Below are positions 8,901 through 16,826 of a stretch of DNA of 21,782 nucleotides, piece by piece. Source of the DNA: Pinguiococcus pyrenoidosus (Eukaryota; Sar; Pinguiophyceae; Pinguiochrysidales; Pinguiochrysidaceae); contig JAAMXY010000653.1 of the NCBI GenBank assembly GCA_019677205.1, positions 1 to 21,782 of the forward strand, read 5' to 3'. The notes under the pieces are model-generated. The model worked only from the letters and a program-made list of their open reading frames with translations, was not told the origin of the DNA and searched no databases. Numbering within the stretch: position 1 is the first letter of the stretch; each line of letters starts with the position of its first letter. Position numbers and translations under genes: made by a program.

Positions 8901-9659
8901 TTCCAGCACCGGTCTGATCAGCGCAGGGCGGCTTTGGCGCCTCTTGATCGGGCCTGGGTATCCGACGAGACAGTCGTATGAGCAATTGGGCGCCTCAGCA
9001 GCTGTCGAAGTCGTGAATTCGCACCAAGCACTTTCGCCTCAGCTTTGATCCAGCCTGCGGCGTCCGCGCAGGCCTTCTCGGAAGCCTCGTCCTCGGTGAT
9101 CGTGTTGGCGATCTTCTTGGCGGCGAACTGGGCGCAGTACTGGGCTGCCAAGGCTCGCTCCTAAGGAAAGAAACGTTGACGACGGGTCAAGAACTCAACG
9201 GAAAACGGAAAACGCCGCAGAAGAGCTGGAGAGACGCCAGTAAGGTATGTCAAACTCGTGGCTGAGTCTGGAGACGACAGCCCTCGCAGACCCGCCACCA
9301 GAACGCGCTGAACACCAGGCGTTCCGCGTGATCTGAGGGCCTCCTCGCCAAAAGGATTCAATCCGCTATCCATTGGCGTCGTAACCCTCCGTCTGTCAAC
9401 CGGCTTTTCGTCCGAAACGCTCCGCCGCGCCACTCATACTGGTATCCACGATGCGAGCGCGGCCTAAGGCTCGCGCGTCCGATGCGTTTGGTGGCGCGCT
9501 CACCTCGGGCGTTTGACTGTGAAGCGCCTGGCCGCGAAGCAGATTATGCGCCTCCATCAACCATGGCTCCGCGCCGCGCGCGTTCAGAGGCAGACTGGCC
9601 ACCAGCGCCGCCACCTCGGCCTCATCTTCCAGTTTGGACCCGGAGTCGAGAGGCTCCAT
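5955..9659 (-). CDS. Calcium-dependent protein kinase (CDPK-type) with EF-hands and N-terminal extension
   Basis: The proposed exons on the minus strand are 9659-9504, 9403-9200, 9160-9025, 9001-8659, 8608-8564, 8476-8054, 7972-7516, 7412-7119, 7038-6917, 6842-6651, 6542-6193 and 6088-5955 (951 aa). From 8476 onward the model is strong. It has the Gly loop G-Q-G-S-F-G-A-V (about 417), V-A-V-K (440), the helix-C glutamate in H-E-E-V, HCD-I-K-L-E-N (534-540) where most kinases have HRD, D-F-G (561), A-P-E (588), and the alpha-F W-S-T-G-V-V-A-Y-M-M-L-S-G. After a CDPK-like junction region comes a canonical EF loop, DVDGSGTISFEE (about 771-782). Two degenerate loops follow, then D-G-E-D-D-G-Y-V-T-Y-E-D. 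CDPKs phosphorylate Ser/Thr targets when Ca2+ fills the EF-hands. The N-terminal 290 residues match nothing I recognise and depend on weak junctions (9200/9160 and 9025/9001). They could be a separate gene, with the kinase starting at the ATG 8577. Confidence 0.8.
6160..6192. repeat. ACGC/GCGC tandem repeat beginning at a 5' splice site in the CDPK gene
   Basis: On the gene's strand the intron 6192-6089 opens directly with GTGCGTGCGTGTGCGCGTGC, a run of GTGC/GCGT units that includes the donor GT itself. If unspliced, it would read as a Cys-Ala-Cys-Val string. Confidence 0.85.
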
Positions 9660-10057
9660 GGCGGATTCGCGACACACAGGCGCCACAAAAGTCGCGGGGC
9701 GCTCAACTTTGAAATGGGCTTTTGGCGCCTTCTCAAGCCGTTTCAGTACAATGAAAAAAATACAGCGCGAGAATCTACAGAAGAGTCTTTTCAACATCTC
9801 TTCGAAGTTTCAAGCTGGTGTTCTCCACGAAGCGAAATGACTCGTTACGTTACGATTAGCTTGCAGATCCGATTCGCGCGGGCATTGGCTGGGGCCTAAC
9901 CGGTCTCGGGCATAATTCAGGCCTGGAAGGAATCGTTGTCAACAACAGCCAATCGCTCGCCGTAAACTACAAGACTTGTTCTTGGTCGCGCATCCTACTG
10001 ACGTTGAAGGGAAGAAACGAAGACATCAGGCTCTGTGTCAAGTCGGAAAAAACCGCG
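9660..10057. promoter_or_regulatory. Divergent promoter region between CDPK-type gene and 10058 gene
   Basis: About 400 bp separate the two start codons. On the minus strand, reading toward the CDPK ATG (9659), there is GGCGCCAAAAG (9729-9719) and TTTTGTGGCGCC (9690-9679, about 20 nt before the ATG). Both resemble the TTTTTGGCGCC before the SKP1-like gene. A frame runs upstream of the CDPK ATG without a stop to about 9797, but it lacks an ATG and looks like 5' UTR. No other gene is seen. Confidence 0.45.
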
Positions 10058-11098
10058 ATGGCGTTTCGTGGGCCTCTCTCTCTGAGCTTGCTTGCGGTGC
10101 CGTCGGCGACGAGGAGCACCATGGACTCGCAATCTCGCGTTCGTGGCTCCCTGCTCGAGGAGGGCAGCTGGAAGATGACGGACACACTGCCCCCCATGGT
10201 GCATATGTGGCGCTGTGCCTCTTGGCGCCCCTTGCTCAGGCTAACGTCTTCCCGACCTTAGGAACCTGGGGAGACCTCCTTCGAGAAGAAGCTGTGGGAT
10301 CCGGCCTACACGGGCCAGGGTTGGGTAAGACGAGCAAGGAGCACTTTCGGAACAAAAGCGCTGCGGACGCTGACGCAGCGGAACTCTCTTGCCCCGTAGA
10401 CGCCGGACACTTCGGAGTTCAGTCGGGTGAACAAGCGAAAGGGACGAAAGAAGAAGCATCCTCTGCTCATCCCAGAGGCGCTGAGGTCCTTCGTAACCAG
10501 CGGCATCGAAGAGGAAGAGAAGGAGACGGTCGAAGGAGGCTGCGGCGGCGGCTGCTGCTTCTTTGGCCGCAAGGCAGATCAGGTCGAGCCGGCCAAGCCG
10601 CCGCTCACCCACAAAAGGTCTCGACGAGACGAGGAGCGGCGGCGGATGCGGAAGGTGGTCGAGGCGGAGGAAAAAGTAGAATGCGAGAGCAAGGCAGGGG
10701 GGATCGCCAATGATAGGCACGTCCAAAGGAACCGCACGAAGTCGGCGGCGAGGTCGAAGCATCACTCGTCTGAAAGACTGGCCAAGCGATCGTCAGCATG
10801 GGAGGAGCAAGCATCCCTCGACACGACGCCCAAGGGCACCTCAAAGGCCGCTGGGAGGGAGGAGCAGCTTCAAGGCGGGAGGGGAAGTTCCGACGTAGAC
10901 GTCGAAGTCATGGCTGTGGGAGCCGCGACGACGAAAACCATTCCGGTTCCGTTCGAGAATTCTATCAGCGACGGACAGGAAGAACAGCAGGAGCCTGCGG
11001 ATGAGCTTGCTCCTCTGGCGAAGAACGTGACGGGTTCCGACAGAGACGAAGCCTTGGCGCTGTCAAGCACGTCCAAGTCGGCAACCTTGCAGTTGTAG
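10058..11098 (+). CDS. Charged, probably intrinsically disordered protein of unknown function
   Basis: The proposed exons are 10058-10198, 10262-10324 and 10418-11098, with introns of 63 and 93 nt, all phase 0, giving 294 aa. The middle exon is short but clean (EPGETSFEKKLWDPAYTGQGW), flanked by CCTTAG and GTAAGA. Exon 3 begins FSRVNKRKGRKKKHPLLIPE, a basic cluster that could be a nuclear signal. An acidic patch (E-E-E-E-K-E), a Cys/Gly run (G-G-C-G-G-G-C-C-F-F), and long K/R/E/S/T-rich low-complexity sequence to the stop follow. No domain is recognised. The first ATG (10058, context gcgATGg) is used. A second in-frame ATG at 10121 has the better context caccATGg and may be the true start, since the residues before it are hydrophobic and could be a leader or UTR. 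It converges with TOP3, the two stops being 142 bp apart. Confidence 0.55.
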
Positions 11099-11240
11099 TC
11101 ATAGATTCCGAGAACTGAGCAAAGGGCCTTTGCGGAATGAGCGGACGGCCTTCAACATCGCTACCAACATAGACGAGAACACGTACACCTGCCTGCCGTG
11201 ACGAATGGTTGAAGAAGTCAATTTCGTTGTTTGATTTGGC

Positions 11241-14200
11241 CTACGCGTTTGGGCACTGGTTGGCAAAGTGCCCAGACTGCTTGCACTTGAAGCAAGTCCC
11301 CGACAACGGCAAGGCTCTCCTGGTGAGGTCGCCCGCCGGATTCGTTCTCGCTCCACGATTGATCCTTTGGGGGCACTCGCTCGCGTAGTGACCCGGCGCT
11401 TGGCACACGAAGCACACCATGGGATTCGTAGCCCCGCCGTTCACGAAAGTGCCACCGCCGGAGCCTCCACCGGCGCCTCTCTGACGTGCTTGTGGGCATT
11501 GGTTCGCAAAATGGCCGGGTTGGTTGCAGTTGTAGCATACCGAGGACCGGCCCTCCTCGCCTCTGCCGCTGGCATTCTCTGGACAGGCGTTCGCATAGTG
11601 ACCGATCTGGTTGCACCGATAGCACCTCGCCGCCGCGCGATTGCCGGGCAACGCATCACCGTTGTCCAGACCACCATCCAGCACAATGACGTCTTTCCTG
11701 CTCCGCTTCGCTGGTGCCGGCACCGCCCTCCCCACGGGTCGCGAATGCGTCTGCTTGGACTTCTGCTCCTTCGCGATGCCGAGCTCCTTCCAAAGGCGCA
11801 AGTTGCATCGGATGCATGAAGTACACTTCCGGGTGTCAAAGTCGTCCAGATAGTTCATGGCGATGATTGCCTAGGGCGATTCATGTCACGGGCAATCCAA
11901 TCCACGGGCAATTCAATCCAATCCAATCCAATCCAATCTAATCCAATCTGATCCGATCCAACTCAAACTTTGAACGATTCGCGCGTCCTTACCGTTGTCG
12001 CATCGAACGTCATGGTGATCTGCTTCGAGTTGCACTTCTCGCAGGCTGGTCCGACCCTGGCGTCGGTCAAGCCCTGTAACCAGATGGTTGACTTGCACTC
12101 CGGATAGCGTCCACAGGACACCTTGTAGCTCTCCTTCAGCTTCCCCAGAGACATGGTGCCGGAGCAGCAGTATGGGCATTTACACACCGCTGCCGTTGAA
12201 GAGGAACCCCGGTTCTGCGCCAACGCGCAGCCACTGAATGCGCACTGGGCGCATGTGAAGTTGCTGAGGACTACATCGCCTTCCTGGCCGCTGCTGTGCA
12301 CGTTGTTGTCGGGATGGAGAGCCGAAGCCGTGGTGTCCGCGCGGGCGGTCACGTCATCCTCATCGTCCGCGCCAATCGGCCCCTGGGCCAGCACTTCTTC
12401 TACGTCGATGACCGCCTGTTTGTGTCGGCCCTTCAAGCCGCGGAGCGGCGGTACGTTGTTGAAACAGTGTGGGCAAAGCTTGTAGGGATGCCTGTGCTCC
12501 GCGTAGCCCCTTCCCGGGACGACATTCAGTATCTGGAAGTCGCACATAGGACACCGATGGCCAAAGGGCTCGAAGTTGCCCCGGGCTGGCAGCGGGTGGC
12601 CTTCTTCACACTTCGTACAGAACAGATACTGCAAGGGCGAGATATCCTTTCCTCCACGCCGACCATGGGATTGCCCCTGCCGATGCTCGCGGAGATGCAT
12701 GTGCTCGCCACACTTTCCACAGGTGCTGAAGCGCTTTGCGACGACCCGGAAGTTGTCTCGACGTTGCCGCTTGCGCTTCGGGCGGACGCTTCTCCGGCGA
12801 CCTGTGCAGTGCAGGAGAAAGAAGGCATCATACGTGAGTAAGCAGAGCGTTGTCCGACGTCCAAAGAGCCAACTGGCTAGGGGGTTCAAGACAACACCCT
12901 GGTGCTCCGACGTCAACATACCGCTCCCGCCACCGCTTCCAGGTCCATGGCCAAGATCGGGACCGCTGTCGTCGTCAGAGTCGGTCCCGTGGTCATCTCC
13001 GTCACTCTCGGACTCCATACCGAGCGGGGACAATCTGCGCGAGACAACCTCCACGAAGAGGGATACTTTCTGCGACACGATCTGAAAGATCCCCTTCATT
13101 TCCGTCGTACACCGGTCGATCATCTCCTACACGTCGATTGCGCAAGGGCACAACGCCTCCGCATTAGAATTGATGCTTGGTATGTGAGCAGCAACAGGGA
13201 AACCCAAGTCTTACATCTTTTGCGAGCCTTCCCGCCGCCACTTCATTGCAGTCCCTTTCCATGGCCGCTCGAAGATTCGGCATGCCGATACCAGGGACGC
13301 CCAGGACCTTGTATGCTTCCAGCAGGGCGATCCCTGGCATTTGGATTACGAGTGAGCATTGGCTCATCGGCAAGCCATGCGGACGACGCTTTACCCAGCG
13401 GCCTCGGCAGGAATCGCCTTTCGTCGTTCTTGAAGATGTAGTCACGCTCTTGGACCTTCTTGATGTGCTCCGCCATCGTTGCATCCGTCCCGATGCCGTG
13501 CCGCTCCATCAAAGCAAGGAGCTGCTCCTCGTTCAGCGGCAACGGTGGCGCCGTTCGTCCTTCCGCGATGGAAAGCTCCGAGGGCGTGAATCGCTGTCCC
13601 GTAGTCATCTTCGGCAGGATCTTGCCCGACCAGTTTTCGTATCGATACACATCCAACCAGTTCCTTTGCAGCACCTGAAGGCCACGAGCTTCAAACTGCT
13701 CGCCAACGATCCACTGAAGACGGAAACACCAAGGGAAGTTAGATCAAGATAAGTCAGATCAGATCAGGTCAAGTCAAATCAAAGCAAGTCATGTCAGATC
13801 AGCGGATGGCTCCCAAGGCTCACGCTCGAAAAAGATGTCAGGGGCCAGTACCTGCCCGTTCTCTCTCAACGCATCCTCCTCATCGTCTGACCACCATTTC
13901 TTTCTCGGTCTGATGCCATTTCTACCGTGCTGATCTGGCGACAAGCCCGAGTGCTCATCGTCGTTGTCGTCGTCCTCGTCGTCCTCGCCCGAGTCCAGTT
14001 CGTCGGGCTGCTCCAATGGATGCCCGCCGACCTCTACTTCTACTGTACTATCTACACCAATGGCATCCCTGCTGCAACAAGCTAGGAAGTGCCTCGTCAC
14101 GAGCTCATAGAGGCGCTTCTGATCGTGATCGTCAAAGTCCGACCCAGACGCGAATCTCACGGGATGGATCGGTGGATGCGCTTCGTCGTTCTTCGTAGAG

Positions 14201-15640
14201 TCCTCGCGTGGCCACAAGAAGGTGTTCGGGTTCCCCTCATCGCTGTCCAGCAGCCGCGTCGCATAAGTCCCCCAATCTGGACTGGCCGTTTGCTGCTCCA
14301 CGAGCCCTTGGACGTCGATGTTCCGATTGAAGATCTCGGTCTCCGTCCTCGGGTAGCTGAGGATGCCCTTCTGATAAAGCTTCTCTGCAAGATCCATGGT
14401 CCGATCCGGACTGATGTGTAAGTACCGACTGGACAACTGCTGCAACTTGATGGTTTGTAGCGGCAAAGGTCGGCGCTTCGTCTTGGAGCCACCTCGCACG
14501 TCAACAACCTTCAATGCGGAATCGCCACGAATGGAAGCAAGGTCAGGGAGGCCGGGGGCAGAAGCGCGAAGCGAGAGCGCGTGCGTGCGTGCCTGCGTGC
14601 GTGCGTGCGTACCGTCGCTTCTCCGCCAAGCAAGCAGCGCTCGAGGAAGATGATCGCTGCGCAGTGATCGTAGACTCGCTGGCGCTTCCACTGAAACTCC
14701 ACTGGCTCCGCTCGCTCTGTGAGAACATGGTCCCGTCAGTTGGTGGCCGATGATGCACCGGGTCCGTGCCTTCCTGCGACGGACCTGCAACAGTTGCGCT
14801 CATCTTTAACTTCCAGAAGTCTTCCGGGATGAACGATTCGATGCGCGCGTGCCTCTCCGCCACAAAGCCCAGGCACGGAAACTGGCACGGCCCATACGAC
14901 ACCAGACTCTCCACAAGACCTTCGAAGCGGTTCTGCAGCACCAGCGTCTGAAACCTCGTAAAGGCTGCTCCGATCCGAAGGTCAATCTCTTGTCTCGCCT
15001 CGACGGCATCCGACTGCAGGCGATTGGGCTGGTTGAGGTGAGTCAGAGCGTGTCGGACGTCGTTGGCAGTCACCGCCGAGAAGCGAGCGCGGAGGGAGCG
15101 CAGCCGATGGTTGACCCGGCGGCAGATGTCCATCACTTCGAAGCAGATGTTCTCTCCCTCTCGATCGCAGTCCAGCCACAGCATCAGCACGTGCGCTCCG
15201 CGGACCTCGCGCTCCAGATTCCTCTGCAGGTTCTCGTGCTCCTGCGGCACCACTTTCGCAATCGACGCATCTTTGAACAGCGCCGCTGGACTGCAACTGC
15301 TCCATCCGCGGTACGCCGAATCGAAATCCAGATGCGTCACATGGCCACGAACGCTCGTGATGGTCATCTGAACGCTCAGTTGGCGCCCGTCTGACACCAA
15401 GAAGAAGAAGAAGAAGAAGAGAGTCACAAAGACTACACAGGCCGCCACAGCTTGCGCCGAGGTTTCTGAGACGACTGCTGGCACTGAGGACTACGCACCG
15501 ATGCGCACGGGCACTCCATCGACGTCCCAATTCGCACTGTACTGATCCAGGCCGCGGCGGTGGCGCTCGCGGCCGTTGCCAAGCACTTCAGCGAGACGCC
15601 GGGCGATGCTGGGCTTCTCCGCGACGCTGAGAACCCGCAT
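11241..15640 (-). CDS. TOP3A: DNA topoisomerase III (alpha type) with C4 zinc fingers and four CCHC knuckles
   Basis: Nine exons on the minus strand are 15640-15499, 15390-14785, 14716-14613, 14508-13852, 13713-13395, 13333-13215, 13126-12922, 12801-11993 and 11870-11241. All phases match and give 1196 aa. The N-terminus MRVLSVAEKPSIARRLAEVL carries the Toprim glutamate (A-E-K-P-S). D-C-D-R-E-G-E-N at about 121-128 supplies the Mg2+ site. Type IA motifs follow: S-Y-G-P-C-Q-F-P, V-E-F-Q-W-K-R, and G-I-L-S-Y-P-R-T-E-T with catalytic Tyr at about 336. Then come M-E-R-H-G-I-G-T-D-A-T and F-L-P-R-P-L-G-I-A-L-L-E-A-Y. C4 topoisomerase zinc fingers follow (C-P-M-C...C-P-H-C; C-P-Y-C...C-E-K-C). The C-terminal 130 residues hold four knuckles of the form C-x2-C-x4-H-x4-C. 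TOP3 alpha works with RecQ helicases and RMI1 to dissolve double Holliday junctions in the nucleus, and CCHC tails occur in plant TOP3A. Two acidic insertions (about 447-503, and after residue 660) look lineage-specific. Three introns carry tandem repeats. Confidence 0.93.
11891..11960. repeat. (CCAAT)n degenerate pentamer repeat in last TOP3 intron
   Basis: AATCC/CCAAT units recur about ten times with interruptions (TCTAATCC, TCTGATCCGATCC). They fill much of the intron 11992-11871. On the gene's strand the unit is ATTGG. Confidence 0.9.
13741..13800. repeat. Degenerate AGTCA/AGATC repeat in a TOP3 intron
   Basis: A run of short units alternates between AGATCA, AGTCA and AGTCAA. It lies within the intron 13851-13714. 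It probably arose by slippage and point mutation of a pentamer or hexamer. Confidence 0.75.
14577..14612. repeat. (GCGT)n repeat starting at a 5' splice site of TOP3
   Basis: On the gene's strand the intron 14612-14509 begins GTACGCACGCACGCACGCAG, so the ACGC tandem array starts within the donor site. It parallels the repeat at the CDPK donor at 6192. Confidence 0.85.
15399..15421. repeat. (AAG)n repeat forming the polypyrimidine tract of TOP3 intron 1
   Basis: About seven AAG units on the plus strand read as CTT repeats on the gene's strand. They lie just before the acceptor GGTGTCAG (AG at 15392-15391) of intron 15498-15391, and so serve as its pyrimidine tract. Confidence 0.85.
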
Positions 15641-16211
15641 TTCATCTCAGCTTCGGCGCCCGCGTGCTTCTGCCTCTTGGGTAGAGGTGCATACGCAGAC
15701 GTACTCAAAGCGGCGATGGCGGCGTTCGGGGAGGACCACGGCGCTGGCGTAAGTCGCTCAGCAGCGCTACTCCACGGCGGAGTAAGCGGATTTCGGCCGA
15801 GGAGGGTTTGAACGGAGTTCAGCAGAAAGCGCGGGAAAATCCGAGGTGGAAAATTAGGATTCAAGGAAAAATTCATATTATATTGATCTGCAATATGGTA
15901 AATCATTTTATGTACTAGCGTCAATTGCTTATAGTTGTGAAATATAGCTGAACTTGGGAATCGAAGAAATGTTCTTGCTACGCCGAGCTCCTGCCAGCGT
16001 AACGCCTCGCTAACTCGCTGAAGCGCCGTACTACGCCTCTCTCCACCGTCTCGTTCAGATTTTTCCCTCCTCGCTGCGTCGCAAGTAGCTGGAGAGCCTA
16101 TAGGATAGGGAGGCGCACCAGAAATCTCGCCCAGAACCTCAGCTATTGCAAAGACGAGCAGGTTGCAAGGCCAGGAGCCGCTTGCAACGAGTCGAGTCCG
16201 TGGCCTGCAAG
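15641..16211. promoter_or_regulatory. Divergent intergenic region TOP3 / 16212 gene, with E2F-like motif
   Basis: About 570 bp separate the two starts. On the minus strand TTTTCCCGCGC (15839-15829) lies about 190 nt upstream of the TOP3 ATG. It is a textbook-like E2F core (TTTCCCGC), which would fit an S-phase gene, though the role is inferred. The segment 15838-15960 is strikingly AT-rich (see its own entry). A long minus-strand open frame crosses the region but overlaps TOP3 in another frame and is not credited. Confidence 0.45.
15838..15960. other. AT-rich island in otherwise GC-rich intergenic DNA
   Basis: Over roughly 120 bp the base composition switches to about two-thirds A+T (for example TTCATATTATATTGATCTGC and AAATCATTTTATGTACTAGC). 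The surroundings are 55-65% GC. No terminal repeats or gene are visible. It could be a replication/origin-like element, a matrix-attachment-type sequence, or a small insertion from AT-rich organelle DNA. Confidence 0.5.
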
Positions 16212-16784
16212 ATGGAGAATGGGGCCAACGTCGATGACGCCATTGCCGCCGAGAATGCAGCCGTGGACTACAGCTCCGAAGAGATGGACGAATCGGACAT
16301 GGAGGCGGCTTTCGCCGAGTATTCGGTGGTGGCAGGAGCAGGAACAAAGCGGCGCCGCATCGAGCCTAACCCCAGCGCCGGCGCCGTGCGGGCGAGGGAG
16401 CTGCATTGCGCTTGGATGCTGCCAGCGAGCAAGAGGATCGAGCTGGAGAACGAAAAAGCTGCGGCGATCATCTTTGACAAGAGAGTTTTCAACCTTGCCA
16501 AGCAGACCGCGGCCGGCCTTGCGGGCATTCAGATCCGGTACGAGATGACGAGCCTGGCCAACATCATTCGCGACGCGTGCCGCTTCCGCGAGCAGGGGTC
16601 TTCCCTGGCTCGTGGCAACCCGAAGCGCCTGAAGGAGCTGGAGCTGTCGTTGGAGATCTACGACGCCTGTCTCCGCTTTGACATGCCCGCCGTCGCCCGC
16701 CTGCTTGGCATCGACGTTCCTCGTGCGCCGACCTTCGGCAGGACCTCGACTCGCTTCGAGATCCTCGCGGCCATGCGCGAATAG
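16212..16784 (+). CDS. Conserved-looking small protein of unknown function
   Basis: A single exon encodes 190 aa. The first ATG in the frame is at 16212. The N-terminal 40 residues are acidic (MENGANVDDAIAAENAAVDY, then S-S-E-E-M-D-E-S-D-M-E). A basic T-K-R-R-R-I-E-P cluster like a nuclear localisation signal follows. The remainder is a folded-looking, mostly alpha-helical domain with I-I-F-D-K-R-V-F-N-L-A-K, I-R-Y-E-M-T-S-L-A-N-I-I-R-D-A-C and L-S-L-E-I-Y-D-A-C-L-R-F-D-M-P-A-V-A-R-L-L-G-I. Codon use is strongly GC3-biased, as in the well-identified genes here, supporting a real gene. I do not recognise the family. It is divergent from TOP3 and its stop lies only 42 bp from the stop of the convergent PLP-enzyme gene. 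Confidence 0.65.
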   Translation: MENGANVDDAIAAENAAVDYSSEEMDESDMEAAFAEYSVVAGAGTKRRRIEPNPSAGAVRARELHCAWMLPASKRIELENEKAAAIIFDKRVFNLAKQTAAGLAGIQIRYEMTSLANIIRDACRFREQGSSLARGNPKRLKELELSLEIYDACLRFDMPAVARLLGIDVPRAPTFGRTSTRFEILAAMRE

Positions 16785-16826
16785 CCTCGCCTCGCTGAAA
16801 CAAGCAGCAACGACCAATTCGTCCAA

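Noticed and set aside
10241-10765. A 174-codon minus-strand open frame within the 10058 gene
   Set aside because: The plus strand has a three-exon model with consensus junctions and matching phase. The minus-strand frame has no better start or similarity.
11241-11858. A stand-alone CCHC zinc-knuckle (CNBP/GIS2-like) gene starting at the ATG 11858
   Set aside because: The upstream TOP3 exon ends with a good donor (ACG|GTAAGG), and the acceptor CCCTAG at 11872-11871 joins in phase to the segment before this ATG. Plant-type TOP3A proteins are known to end in CCHC knuckles, so fusion to TOP3 is the simpler reading.
15433-16347. A 304-codon open frame on the minus strand upstream of and overlapping the start of TOP3
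   Set aside because: It is antisense to the 16212 gene, then crosses the AT-rich island, then overlaps TOP3 exon 1 in a different frame. Its protein has no family resemblance and mixed composition, so it is best explained as a chance open frame.
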